Below, one piece after another: positions 13,521 through 25,675 of a DNA stretch of 64,000 bases. The notes under the pieces are model-generated. The model had not been told where the DNA came from. It ran no database searches and worked only from the letters and a program-made list of their open reading frames with translations. Numbering within the stretch: position 1 is the first letter of the stretch; each line of letters starts with the position of its first letter. The stretch is taken from positions 4,712,001 through 4,776,000 of the forward strand of contig NC_039506.1 in assembly GCF_003672135.1 (NCBI RefSeq), given 5' to 3'. This DNA is from Ooceraea biroi. Its lineage: Eukaryota > Arthropoda > Insecta > Hymenoptera > Formicidae. A program made the translations under genes and the position numbers.

Positions 13521-14300
13521 TATAAAATAAACGATGCATACAAAGCGGACAATTTCAATTTGTAAAAATATAGGACTGCAATGACGAAATAACCACTGTT
13601 TTTCAAGAAAGAATCGAAAATGTTACTTTTCTTGATGAAAATTAGATATATCAAAATGAATAAAAAAAACACATTTTCTTTTCAAAGCACTATCTTACAT
13701 GTTAAAATGGTAAAACGTCTTCTTAAACAAAATCGAAAATCTTTTTCTTTCTTTCTGGTTATCGTTCAAATACTATGAAATACGAAAAAAGTATAATATA
13801 AGATACAAATTGTATAGCTTTAAGTTTGATGTGTTGTCACCTTTTCTAATTATTTAAATATATTACCTAATCATTTGCAATGTGCCTTATAGTACAGTGG
13901 GGTATATACCTTCATATTCTTCAAAATATTAGAAATATTATAAATATAAAAAATATTAACATTTTAAAAATATTAAAATATTTGCTTGCCTCTCATTAAT
14001 TTATCAGAGACACTTCCGATAACTTCCACGTGCATAGCTCCTATATTACCATTTTTACATGACTTCTCACGTAATATTTCGCAATTTTCAACTAATTGCG
14101 CGATGAATTATGCAGCACGATAGTAATCATTCATAATTTTAGGTCTTTTCAACATATCTCCATACTGATACATACATACATACTGACATACATACATACT
14201 TATGAATTTTAAAAGGTTATTTATTTGATAAAACAGATAACTTTTTAAAGAATTGCGTTTAGCTTATCAATGTAAGATCCGGTTTACATGATGATGATAT
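13521..14300. other. AT-rich spacer before the lipase array
   Basis: AT-rich sequence with several ATA-rich runs and no coding signal. Its 3' part (from about 14100) resembles the spacers before the later lipase copies, for example the GGTCTTTTCAACAT and TTTTAAAAGGTTATTTATTTGATAAA blocks. It therefore probably marks the left edge of the duplicated unit. Confidence 0.5.
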
Positions 14301-14352
14301 ATACATATATATACATATATATACATATATATACATATATATATATATATAC
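14301..14352. repeat. TATACA/TA microsatellite
   Basis: Repeated TATACATA units run into a pure TA tract. The tract merges with the TATA element of the first lipase promoter, so its length could affect that promoter. Confidence 0.9.
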
Positions 14353-14378
14353 TAACATATGTGTATAAGCATTTCAGT
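14342..14378 (+). promoter_or_regulatory. Putative TATA + TCAGT initiator, lipase copy 1
   Basis: A TA-rich TATA element (from about 14342) precedes a TCAGT arthropod initiator at 14374-14378 by about 31 bp. Copies 2, 3 and 4 have TATATATT exactly 31 bp before TCAGT in an otherwise diverging spacer. The initiator lies about 170 bp before the ATG. Confidence 0.6.
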
Positions 14379-14543
14379 ATAAACTTTTTGTCCGCACGCT
14401 TCAATTGATTATTAGGATCTATTCTTCATTCTTTATTCTTCAAATATTATTCTTTATTTTTTATTTTTATTCTTTATTCTCATTTTTTATACTATTCTTA
14501 GAAACATCAAATTACTGGTAGTTTATACACTCTGCTCCTCAAG

Positions 14544-16660
14544 ATGTTAACATCAGCGCATTTTTGCCTTCTTTTATTTCTCGCAACAAGAATAATATAT
14601 GGTCAAGCATCGTGTTCATGTAAGTATACCTAAACTATATATTATTTCACATGTTTACCATTACTTATTTATGTGACACTACACATACTTCACAGGCAAG
14701 CAACCCGATTCCGACCATTTCGCAGATGGTGTCAACTTAATCTATTATAATTGGTTTGTATTCAAGTGGTTGAAAAATCATTAAACAATAACTAGGTACA
14801 TAATCATATTGAGTCATGCGACTACTTGTTTTTCAGCACTAGTGTCACTCTTACGACAATCACCTATCCCATCACAGCGCCACAAGATATACTAAACGTC
14901 TTAGATCCTAATAAACGTACAATATTTTATATCTTCGGATTTTTGCAAACTCCGACTACCAACTATATTGTAAACATAACCACAGGTATTGCATCCATAG
15001 AGTATTAGATAAATAGATAATTGTTGCATATAAAATCCATAAAATACTAATTAGTATTTACTTCCATTTTCAGCACTTTGTTATGAAGATACTGATAATG
15101 TCGTGTTATTGGATTGGAGCAAATATTCCATGGATATCTTTTATGGACTTACCTTTGAGACCGCCGAAGGAGTGGGAAGTTTATTCGCTCAAAGTTTACA
15201 ACTCCTTAAGGATAACAATTTCAATACAAGTACGATTTATATTATCGGGCACTCCTTAGGCGCTCATATAGCTGGTTTGGCTGGCAAATGCACCAATTTC
15301 ACTATACCTCGCATTACAGGTAAATGGTCAAATTTAAAAACTTGCATATGTTTCTTATAATACATGCATATATGAATCCTCTTGCTGGAATAAGTAGTAA
15401 TAAATGATAGATGTAACAACGAAAAGAAGAGGAAAGCAATATTAAAACTATTTTATCGTACGTCCCATTATCATCAAATATCTAACATCATTTTTTTAGT
15501 ATTAAGATTTCTCATTCCTAATATCATATTTCTTTTAAAACGTAAGTATTCATTTCTTTAGTGAATGTGATATGTGATATGTGGTATTTTAATAATTTCT
15601 CTTTATATGATAAATGTGCTATACCATTTTTAGTTTACTTACATCACCATCCTATTATAAAGTAAAGATATGTTATATAAAAAGAACTGAAATTAAATTT
15701 CTGCTAAATTAATTTATATTTATATATTACAGTTATATTTATATATTAGAATTTAATCTAAGAATGAGACATTCTAAAGTAGTCCAACAATCATCAGTGT
15801 GAAATTATTGTTTATAGGATTGGATCCTGCGAATCGTCTCTGGTATCCTACTGGATGCTATCTCGCACCCACAGACGCGTCATGGGTTGACGTTATTCAC
15901 ACGGACATGGGTGTATGGGGCACTCCTGCATCTATGGGAACAGCAGAGTATTACGCAAACACTGGCCATCGTCTACAACCAAATTGTCCAACTTTTTCTT
16001 TATTACCAGAGGGAATAGCGGAAGTCGGTAATAACCTCTGCTATTATTAATCGTTTTGTAACTCAATTTCAGTAAATCAATTATTAGTACTACTTTCAAT
16101 ATATAATAACTTTACTTAGTTTCTCTAAAAGTATTGACATCAACAAAGCGTATCGCTGAATATACGTTATAAATACGTTGACTTTCTAAAATTTTTAAAG
16201 TAACAAATTATCAACTTGTTACTTCAAGTACCTTAAGAATATAACGCAAAGATTATATAGTTATTATATCAAGTCTGACAGTTAATATAGTGTTGCAACC
16301 TTCCATTATCTGTAACTTGTTTTAATCTTTTTTTCTTGTTTTAAAAGTGTTATGTCCCCATGAACTTTCAAACGTCATATACGCAGAATCAAAGTATTAT
16401 CCTGACAAATACGTAGCAGTGAGCTGTCATTCTGCTGATTCGTTTCTGTCCGGTGGTTGTAAGAATAACACAAAAACTGGTGTTGGATATGCAGCATCGA
16501 ATGTGTAAGTTAATAATTCATTTCTTACAGTTCGGCACAAACGAATAAACTTGTAATTATTCACATAATTTCATATATTAACCAGGGAAATATTAACGAA
16601 TCCTAAATTTTCTACAGGACAGGGACATATTACTTCAATACTACATATTCACAATTCTAA
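14544..16660 (+). CDS. Secreted phospholipase A1-like lipase, copy 1 (7 exons)
   Basis: Predicted secreted serine hydrolase of the pancreatic-lipase/hymenopteran venom phospholipase A1 family, which cleaves the sn-1 acyl ester of phospholipids. Exons: 14544-14619, 14696-14753, 14837-14985, 15074-15319, 15818-16027, 16348-16504, 16618-16660, all with GT/AG borders. The phases 1-2-1-1-1-2 add up to 939 nt, or 312 residues. Exon 1 is a signal peptide (hydrophobic to about residue 21). The nucleophile is Ser155 in GHSLG, with Asp179 in the GLDPAN motif and His251 in the CPH motif that opens exon 6. The lid between the two Cys before that His is 15 residues, the longest in the array and still shorter than in triglyceride lipases. 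A polyA signal AATAAA lies at 16825. It could also act as a digestive or house-keeping lipase; venom expression is inference. Confidence 0.93.
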
Positions 16661-16733
16661 ATGATTCATACTTACTGGTCGATATCCATAAGTGGCATGA
16701 TGAATATTTGTTGCATTATCCGCAGGATTTTTA

Positions 16734-16766
<33 letters not shown>

Positions 16767-18130
16767 CAGTATATAAAAAGAATATACACTGTAAAGATAT
16801 AATTATAATCACAATACTTACTCTAATAAATAAACGCATGAATAATGTGTGTTGTGTGTATGCAAAATGTTTTTAATTTCCTGAGCCACCCTTGTTGCCT
16901 ACACCTTCTCGATTAAAAGTCAAATTCTTTTAAGAAAACCACATTCATATATTATACCTATAAAGTTTATGAATATGTACATTTATATGTACTGTTTTAT
17001 CCACATATGGAATGTCCGATACTAGACATGTTAACCATAGTCTACAGATAGAGCTAATATTATAGAACAAGAAATTCTTCTATCATTTTCAAACAACTAC
17101 GAAAACTCTTGTATTAAATAAAGAAAAAGCACAACAAGCGCACATTTCGGGCACCGAAGCGTTTAATTTTAACGTATCATACTTATAGCAAACGATTACT
17201 GGCGACGTATATAGGTATACTATGTATACTACATTTATCACAATGTGATAAATGTTCTTAACGCTTACATAATGTGATAAATGTGTAGTTATGCAATGTG
17301 ATGAATGTGTATTTACGCTTACGTAATGATAAGTGCAAGAAAATTCTATATATTGTATATATTGCAAGCAGACATCTCATAATTATTGCCAATAAAGATA
17401 TACTATAAATATTGCGATCAATGCGTCATTATAACTTATATTAATTCCGATAATCTTGATTGCCTACATTTCACCAAAAATATTTGCTTAGTTTATTCCT
17501 ACTTAGTTTATCAAAAAGATACTTCCGACTCTTCCCTCATGAGTCTCTGTTAAAGCTAGCCATAAAAAGATACCGAGAGATAGAAGGATGGTATTATAAA
17601 CTGTCAAATAAATTGAATGATGTCTCCTTATTTCTCAAAACTTGTATATCTATCACAATTTGTTATTCCATTTTTGATATTTGCGACTTTATTAATAATG
17701 AAATAATCAGTTTCTCATACTCTTTTTATTTATAGTAAAGTTAAAAAAGCAAATGTAAAATGTAAAAGCAAATTCGAGATGATTATAAATCATGATATGC
17801 AGTTATGAAATATATATTTCTGCGATATACTAACATGAGTCATTACATAACATTTACAGTATTGTCTATTGTGATTGAAAGCAGTATCACTAAACTGGAT
17901 CGCAATGTCAACAATCATGATGATAATATTTTGTAATTTTAAACTAACATTGCGATAAATCATACGACACTATATTAACCAGTCATAATTTTGGATCTTT
18001 CCAACATACTCTACATATACATATACTGATATGATAGATTTTAAAACGTTATTTACTTGATAAATGCACGTAATTTAAGACATATTGCTTTTGGCTTATC
18101 AATATAACATCACATCTGGTGTGCTTTGGA
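16661..18130. other. Spacer between lipase copies 1 and 2
   Basis: Contains the 3' UTR and polyA signal of copy 1 (16825) and a TA microsatellite (16737-16766). Next come short tandem units around TAATGTGATAAATGTGTA (about 17230-17335), then AT-rich DNA. The stretch 16950-17550 is clearly paralogous to 31010-32070, downstream of copy 4. The open frame 17460-17735 lies in this spacer and is not supported as a gene. Confidence 0.7.
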
Positions 18131-18135
18131 GATGA

Positions 18136-18171
18136 TATATATTACCAACATATGTGTGCAAGCATTTCAGT
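18136..18171 (+). promoter_or_regulatory. Putative TATA + TCAGT initiator, lipase copy 2
   Basis: TATATATT at 18136-18143 and TCAGT at 18167-18171 are 31 bp apart from first base to first base, the canonical TATA-to-initiator geometry. The predicted 5' UTR is about 97 nt to the ATG at 18266. Confidence 0.7.
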
Positions 18172-18265
18172 ATAAGCTCTTTGTTCACACGATTCAATTG
18201 GTCATTAGGATCTATATTCACAAGGTAAAATTTCTTGTATTTTACGCACTCTGCTACTTTTCAAA

Positions 18266-21200
18266 ATGTTAACATCAGCGCATCTTTATTTTCTATTGTT
18301 CTTTGCAACAAGAATAATGTACAGTCAAGCATTGTGTTCATGTAAGTACATTTAAAATATATATGCATATATTACTTGACATATTTAACGTTACTTATTT
18401 ATGTTTATGACACTACATGCATACCTTATAGGTGATCAACCAGATTCAGACTTCGCGAATGGTGTCAACTTTATCTATTATAAATGGTTTGAATACAAGT
18501 ACAAGTAGTGGAAAACTCATCAACCAATAATTACATAATCATATTATCATACGACTACTCTTTTCAGCAATAATGAGACTCCTGCGACAATGACCTATCC
18601 TATTACAGCGCCACAAGATATACTAACTGTCTTAGATCCTAATAAACGTACAATATTTTTTGTCTTCGGATTTTTGCAAACGCCGACTGACAGCAATGTT
18701 GAAATAATGATCACAGGTATTGCATAAAGTAGACAAATAGATAATTATTGGATATAAAATCCATAAAATATTAATTGGCATTTATTTCTATTATCAGCGC
18801 TTTGTCATGGAAATACCGATAATGTCGTATTATTGGATTGGAGCAAATATTCCCAGAACAGAAATTATGCATTTGTCTTTGCGAACGCCGAAAAAGTGGG
18901 AAGTTTATTTGCTCGTAGTTTACAACTACTTAAGGATGGTGGTCTCGATACAACGAAAATTTACATCATTGGGCATTCCCTAGGCGCACACATAAGCGGT
19001 TTGGCTGGCAAATGCAACAATTTCACTATACCTCGCATTACAGGTAGGTAGTCAAATCTAAAATTTTAAATACGTGCATATATGATTTCTCGTGTTAGAA
19101 TGAGTAATAGTAAAATATAAGGATGTAATGTGAGATAAATGTAAATGTAAATATGAGGTGAATGTAACGAAAAAAAGAGGAATGAAAAACTATTTTATCG
19201 TATTATTATATAGATAATTTTTAAATCACCAATGAGAAATTGAAATTGCTAATGTTTGATGTTATTTATTCGACCAATCCTGGCACAATGTCGATGTTCG
19301 GACATTTTCAAATTTTTATAATTATGAAGCTATGCGCTAACGGGGTTTGTTAGACTTAAGGGGGTACGCCACCTTGACAGCCTCAAAAAATGGGTCAAAT
19401 TCGAAGTAATATTTCTCAGAGACTAATCAATAGAATCAAATAACTGTTTTTTGGGGTTAATAAGTATGTTTTAAACTTTTATTAAAAACGTCAATCTGAT
19501 ACAAATATAATAATAATAATGAATTATTGCTACACTTGCTGAGCGTGGCACGGTCCGCTTGCCACCAGCACCAAATGCACCTGAAACATAAAAAATAGAT
19601 CCGGTTTGGTGCATTTTGTTTAAAAATAGGTTGTCTTTCGCGTAGCCGATTTTTGATATGTTTATTTATAACTATTTTATGAAAGTTTAAAGTTCATTTT
19701 TTATAGAAAAAAAATAATGCTCAATTTTCAAAGTACCGCCATTTTGTTAAAAACAAAAATTTTTAAAAACGGCTACGCTATTTTAGCTATTTTATCGTAT
19801 GTTTCCATCGTCATCAAATATTTAAATCATTAGTTTTTAGTATTAACATTTCTAAATTTCTGCTAAATTACGTTAGCTTTTACAATTAAATGTAGGATTA
19901 GGAATAATTTCTACAATTTTATTCAATATGTATTATCGTTTCAATACATATACTTGATGATCTATATTAATAACAATATCAAAATATTTTCTAAGTCATT
20001 CTACAAGTAATAAATTTTTCCTCGAACCACCCCCCCCCCCCACGCACACATTACACACACACACACACACAGTGTGGCTAACAAATTTTAGGACTGATGT
20101 AATAAAAATGGTGTAAGTGGCGTTAGGACGACAAATGAAAGCATGTAGCAACGGATTTCCAGCACCCTCTGAAGCGGCTAGCGGAACAATGTATAGCTTT
20201 ACAAGGATCATATGTAGAATAATTAGTACTAAAAATGTTTTTACCATACTTTCTGTTTTGTTTATGAGCTGAGTTCTAAAACGTTTTAGCCACACTGTGT
20301 ATATCTTTTTCCTGGTTATTTAATACATGTAAAGAAAGAAGTGATTATAGTAAATGAGTTCGAGAGAAAAAAACGCAACAATATTTGATATTATAATACC
20401 GACGCTTTAGATGTGAATATAATCAATGTGAAATTATTTGTAGGGTTAGACCCTGCGAATCCTGTCTTTTATCCTATTGGATGTTATCTCAAATCCAAAG
20501 ACGCATCATGGGTTGACATTATTCACACGGACATGGGTGTATGGGGCACTCCTACATCTATGGGAACAGCCGCGTATTACGCAAACACTGGCACTGGTTT
20601 ACAACCCGATTGTCTACAAGCTAATCTATCAGTGCGCGAATTGGGTAATAATTGCAATAAAATATTCTATTATTAATTCTTTTGTAAATTATTTCAGTAA
20701 ACAAAATTTTGATAATAATTTTAACATATAATAACTTTATCTAGTATCTAAATTCGTAATCAATGCAGTCTACGCCGAATACATCATAAATACAAATATG
20801 CCTTCTAAAACACTTTAAAGTAAAAGAATATTATCAACGTGGTACTTCAGGTACTATACGCACAAAAATTAACATACAATTATTATATCAAGTTTGACAT
20901 GGTTAATATAGCGTTGCAAATCTTCCATTATTATTAACTTCTTCTAACTTTTTTCTTGCTTTAACAAAAGTGTTTTGTAGTCATCAAATGTCAGTCGTGA
21001 TATACGCAGAATCAAAATATGAACCTGACAAATACGTAGCAGTGAGCTGTCCTTCTTATCTTTCGTTTATGTTAAATCTTTGTAATAATAACGCAAAAAC
21101 TGGCGTTGGATATGCAGCATCGAATGTGTAAGATAATAATGCATTTCTTATTCGAACTCCATTCGAACGAATTTGAAATTATTCACATAATTTCATATAT

Positions 21201-21267
21201 TAACCAGGGAAATATTAACAAATCGTAAACTGTTTTCAGGACAAGAACATACTACTTCACTACATGA
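18266..21267 (+). CDS. Secreted phospholipase A1-like lipase, copy 2 (7 exons)
   Basis: Same family and architecture as the neighbouring copies. Exons: 18266-18341, 18432-18486, 18568-18716, 18798-19043, 20444-20644, 20971-21127, 21240-21267, giving 303 residues in phase throughout. The signal peptide is in exon 1. The triad is Ser154 (GHSLG), Asp178 (GLDPAN) and His247 (CSH). The lid has 12 residues and the C-terminus is the shortest, because the last exon stops after nine codons. Intron 4 is enlarged to 1.4 kb by inserted repeat sequence, including a short inverted-repeat element at about 20067-20300. The polyA signal is at 21416. No disabling change was seen, so it is probably functional. 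Confidence 0.93.
19350..19800. repeat. Probable degraded transposon insert in intron 4
   Basis: This stretch is absent from the corresponding introns of the other copies. It begins near a TTAAGGGGGTACGCC-like end after TTAGACTTAAG and contains a small inverted pair, GCGTAGCCGATTTTT (19633) and AAAAACGGCTACGC (19764). No partner end or coding region was found, so its class is unknown. Confidence 0.35.
20030..20070. repeat. Poly-C and CA microsatellite
   Basis: A run of about 12 C is followed by (CA)n. It adjoins the left end of the short inverted-repeat element in intron 4 of lipase copy 2. Confidence 0.9.
20067..20300. mobile_element. Short inverted-repeat element (MITE-like) in intron 4
   Basis: The left end reads ACACAGTGTGGCTAACAAA, and the right end, reverse-complemented, reads ACACAGTGTGGCTAAAACG. 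Similarity continues for about 30 bp. Length is about 230 bp. The right side is followed by TA, as expected of a Tc1/mariner-type target; the left side lies in a CA microsatellite, so its duplication cannot be read. A 99-residue antisense frame spans it but has no recognised domain. Confidence 0.6.
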
Positions 21268-22045
21268 TCCATGCAACCTTAGCTGGTATCAAAAAATGGC
21301 ATGATGAATATTGTGGCAATTCTCTTTCCGCAGGACTTATATATAATATAAATATATAAAAGGAATATACACACTATAAGATAAAAGATATAATTATAAT
21401 CACAGTATTTACTATAATAAATGCACGTATGAATATGTTTCTGTAAATGCAAAATGTTTTAAATTTCCTGAACCATCCTTATTGCTCACAATTTCTTGAT
21501 TAAACGTATTGATATATTATACCTATAAATTTTATAAATATGTACATTTATATGTAATGTTTCATCCAAATTTTCCAACTCTTTTTTCCTCTGAGAGATC
21601 GTCTTTTCTACATTGCCACTTTTAATTGATTTCTTACGTAGTTGTGTTTCTTTGCTTGGATCTGCAACATTGAATCTACAACATTCTTACTCTACATAAC
21701 ATTAGTTCAGTTAAATGCTGCTAAAGGTAGCCATAAAAAAATACCGATGAGAGATAGAAGGATGGCATTATAAACTGACAAATTGTATGTCGTCTTATCT
21801 CTAAAAACTTCTACATTTATCAATAATCGTTACGATAATATTTTGCAATTTTAAACTAATTTCGCGGTGAATTATACAACAGGATATGAACTAGTCATAA
21901 TTTTGGGTCTTTTCGATATAATCTAAATACATATATATACTGATAGACTGATAAAACATTACTTATTTGATAACAGTACGTAATTTATAAAAAATTGCTT
22001 TTTGCTTATCAATGTAACATCATACCTCGTTTGCCTTGATAATGC
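21268..22045. other. Spacer between lipase copies 2 and 3
   Basis: Holds the 3' UTR and polyA signal of copy 2 (21416) and AT-rich DNA. From about 21593 it matches the spacer downstream of copy 3 (24673-25043, then 28338 onward) almost base for base. That makes it the uninterrupted version of the site later occupied by a transposon nest. No gene is seen. Confidence 0.75.
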
Positions 22046-22081
22046 TATATATTATTAACATATGCGTATAAGCCTTTCAGT
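22046..22081 (+). promoter_or_regulatory. Putative TATA + TCAGT initiator, lipase copy 3
   Basis: TATATATT at 22046-22053 and TCAGT at 22077-22081, 31 bp apart as in copies 2 and 4. The ATG follows about 125 bp downstream. Confidence 0.7.
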
Positions 22082-22203
22082 ATGAGCTTTCTGTTCATGG
22101 AATTTAATTGGTCATTAGAATCTATATTCGAAACTTAAACAAAAATATTCGAAACTTAAATTAAAATTTTTCCTAATATACGCACTCTGTTACTTCTTAC
22201 AAG

Positions 22204-24336
22204 ATGTTAACATCAGTGCATTTCTGCCTTCTTTTATTCGTTGCAACTAGAATAATATACAGTCAAGCAGCGTGTTCGTGTAAGTATATCCAAAATATCT
22301 ATATATTATTTGATACATTTACCATTACTTGCTTATGTTGACACTACATGCATACTTCACAGGCGAGCAACCCGATTCCACCTTCGCAACTGGTGTCAAC
22401 TTAATCTATTATAAATGGTTTGTACTCAAGTGGTTGAAACATCATCAAACATTGATTACATAGTCATATTAAGTGACGCGACTACATGTTTTCCAGCAAT
22501 GGTGAGACTCCTAATGCGACAATCACCTATCCCATCACAGCTCCACAAGGTTTAGTAGGTGTCTTAGATCCTAATAAACGTACAATATTTTATGTCTTCG
22601 GATTTTGGCAAACGCCGACTGACAGCAATGTTGAAACAATGACCAAAGGTATTGCATCCACAAAATAGATAATTATTGCATATAAAATCGATAAACTACA
22701 AATTGACATTTGTTTCCATGATCAGCACTTTGTTATGGAGATACTGATAATGTCGTGTTATTGGATTGGAGCAAATATTCCACGGATATCAATTATGCAA
22801 GTGCCTTTAAGAACGCCGAAGGAGTGGGAAGTTTATTCGCTCAAAGTTTACAACTCCTTAAGGATAACAATTTCAATACAAGTACGATTTATATTATCGG
22901 GCACTCCTTAGGCGCTCATATAAGTGGTTTGGCTGGCAAATGCACAAATTTCACTATACCTCGCATTACAGGTAAGTGGTCAAACTTAAAAACATGCAAA
23001 TGTTTTTATAATACATGCATATAAGAATCCTCGTGCTGGAATAATAAAACTTTTATTCGAAATATTTTTCCATATCTCTCTTCTTTTCGGCGATATTCGT
23101 TTAAAAATAAGAAAACCGATATTTTTCGAGGGAATGTTTCCATCCTTAAAAGTGAATATCAGCAAAACATTTTTTCTTTATTAAATCTATTTACTCTATA
23201 CTTATGTAAAGTTTCAGATTCTTTTGAATTTGACAGTTGCCAATGTTTCATTGGAAGTAATTCTACACACAAGTACAAGTTTTTAATTTTCCCTCGGACT
23301 TTATACATGTACATGTATATGTGTCTCTCTCTCTCTCTCTCTTCTTTTTTTGATTATTTAATGAATATTTGAGAAGAAGGAAATGATAGGATTTGATCCC
23401 AAATGCATTCGGGACAAAAAACACGTAACAATCTTTAATAAAGTGGCGCTCTAGAGCAGTCCTGAAATATGATTATCAGTGTGAAATTATTATTTATAGG
23501 ATTGGATCCTGCGAATCGTCTCTGGTATCCTACTGGATGCTATCTCAAATCCACAGACGCGTCATGGGTTGACGTTATTCACACGGACATGGGTGTATGG
23601 GGTACTCCTGAATGTATGGGAACAGCAGACTATTTCGCAAACACTGGCACTACTGTACAACCCGGTTGTCCATTTAATTCGACATCACAAGGCATCATAG
23701 GCATAGGTAATAAACTATGCTATTATTAATCTTTTTGTAAATTAAGTTCAGTAAATTAATTTTCAGTAATAATTTTAATATATAATAAATTTACCTAGCA
23801 TCTGAAAGTTTTAACATTAACAGAGTGTATCGCCGAATATATCATAAATACATATTCCTTCTAAAAAGTAAAAGATTATTAACTTGTTACTTCAAGTATC
23901 TTAATAATATAACGTAAAGATTGTATACAATTATTATATCAAGTGTGATATAGTAGGTAATATAGTATTGCAAATCTTCTATTATTCATTATTTATTCTA
24001 ATCTTTTTTTGTTTTAACAAAAGTGGTTTGTAGCCATCAAATGTCAGTCGTGATATACGCAGAATCAAAGTATAATCCTGACGAATACGTAGCAGTATGC
24101 TGTTCTTCTTTTACTTCGTTTATGTTAAATGTTTGTAAGACTAACGCAAAAACTGGTGTTGGATATGCAGCATCGAATGTGTAAGTTAATAATTCATTTC
24201 TTACAGTTCGGCACAAACGAATAAACTTGTAATTATTCACATAATTTCATATATTAACCAGGGAAATATTAACGAATCCTAAATTTTCTACAGGACTGGG
24301 ACATATTACTTCAATACTACAGGGTCACTATTCTAA
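22204..24336 (+). CDS. Secreted phospholipase A1-like lipase, copy 3 (7 exons)
   Basis: Exons: 22204-22279, 22363-22417, 22497-22648, 22726-22971, 23500-23706, 24024-24180, 24294-24336, or 936 nt and 311 residues. The signal peptide is in exon 1. The triad is Ser155 (GHSLG), Asp179 (GLDPAN) and His250 (CSH), with a 14-residue lid between the flanking Cys. Copy 4 is a near-identical duplicate, introns included, differing by scattered substitutions such as Trp versus Leu near the end of exon 3. A perfect hairpin follows the stop codon (24343-24361), and the polyA signal is at 24478. Intron 4 has a CT microsatellite near 23323-23343. It is probably functional and secreted; tissue is unknown. Confidence 0.93.
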
Positions 24337-25043
24337 ATGATAACCGACCACGCTGGTCGGTCTCGCATTAAGAGGCATGATGACTATTTGTCCGCAGTAC
24401 TTATAATATAAATATGTGTGCAGTATATAAAAAGAATATAACTATATAGATATGATTATAATCATAGTACTTACTGTAATAAATAAACACACGTATAATA
24501 TGTGTGTTTCTATGTGTGCAAAATGTTTTAAATTTCCTGAACCATCCTTGTTGCCCATAACTTCTTGATTAAAAGTCAAATTCTGTTAAGAAAAACACAT
24601 TGATATATTATACCTATAAATTTTACAAATATGTACATTTATATTTAATGTTTTATCCAAATTTTCCAACTCTTCTTTCCTCTGAGAGATCGTCTTTTCT
24701 ACATTGCCACTTTTAATTGATCTCTTACGTAGTTGTGTTTCTTTGCTTGGATCTGCAACATTGAATCTACAACATTCTTACTCTGCATAACATTAGTTCA
24801 GTTAAATGCTGCTAAAGGTAGCCATAAAAAAATACCGATGAGAGATAGAAGGATGGCATTATAAACTGACAAATTGTATGTCGTCTTATCTCTAAAAACT
24901 TCTACATTTATCAATAATCGTTACGATAATATTTTGCAATTTTAAACTAATTTCGTGAATTATACAACAGGATATGAACTAGTCATAATTTTGGGTCTTT
25001 TCGATATAATCTATATACATATCTATATACATACTGATCTATA
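24337..25043. other. Spacer downstream of lipase copy 3
   Basis: 3' UTR of copy 3 with its polyA signal (24478), then the start of the next duplicated unit (from about 24673, paralogous to 21593 onward). It ends at the TA target where the Tc1-like element inserted. Confidence 0.75.
24343..24361 (+). promoter_or_regulatory. 3' UTR hairpin, lipase copy 3
   Basis: ACCGACCA, loop CGC, TGGTCGGT: a perfect 8-bp stem six bases after the stop codon. It is also present in copy 4 (30748-30766) and absent at this place in copies 1 and 2. The role is unknown. Confidence 0.45.
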
Positions 25044-25407
25044 CAGGGTGGTCCACTTAAATCGATCATCTTAGATATTTCACTTGTTTTTTTGGTGATA
25101 CGAAAAAATGTCTAAGGAAAAAGTTGTACCGTTCGAAGGGGCTATCATGATGACAGAACAAAAAGTTTTTCAAGGCTATTTTTTCGGAGATTCAAAGGTC
25201 AAGATAATTTTTTTAAATGGAACTACATATTGTTGTTTGCGCAATTTTATAGCCAACATCGAGAGGAGTTCAGCGACCTATGACAACATGACCTTTAAAT
25301 GATCTTGAACGCGGGAAACAGAAAAATCAAACTTTATGCTCTTCAACACAAAAATTTATTTAAGGAGGTGTTCGAAATGATGTCCTCCGACTTCAATACA
25401 TTTTCTA

Positions 25408-25530
25408 AGGCTCCATGGACGTTCTACTTATCGAAGCCACCTTAGATTTTCGACGGTCCAATAGTTCATATTTCTTCTATTTACTTGTCCATGGTTAGTG
25501 AACATTGATTCATCGGTAAACACTCTCATG
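25408..25530 (-). pseudogene. Inverted internal transposase fragment in the left arm
   Basis: On the reverse strand this stretch matches about 26135-26252 of the same element: the region around the first catalytic Asp (FTDES) and the following WSVENP-like segment, with scattered differences and a 6-bp gap. It abuts the inverted copy of the transposase 3' end. The left arm is thus an inverted, internally deleted copy of the element itself. Confidence 0.75.
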
Positions 25531-25675
25531 TTCTGGAATTCAATGGAATGTAAGATTGAAATAATTCCATACATGTATTGTGTGCGTGTGTGTATGTGTA
25601 TGTAAATATTTATGATCGTTAAATGCTTTCGCAGTTCAGTTTATTTCCTGAGCTTCTCGATATCAGAGTTTAAAT

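Noticed and set aside
16340..16365. Apparent loss of the exon 6 acceptor in lipase copy 1 (TGTCC where other copies read TGTAG)
   Set aside because: Phase analysis shows the true acceptor in all copies is the earlier AAAAG; the TAG in the others is inside the exon. Copy 1 is intact, with its catalytic His preserved.
19996..20295. 99-codon antisense frame in intron 4 of lipase copy 2
   Set aside because: It coincides with the short inverted-repeat element and microsatellite, and no domain is recognised.
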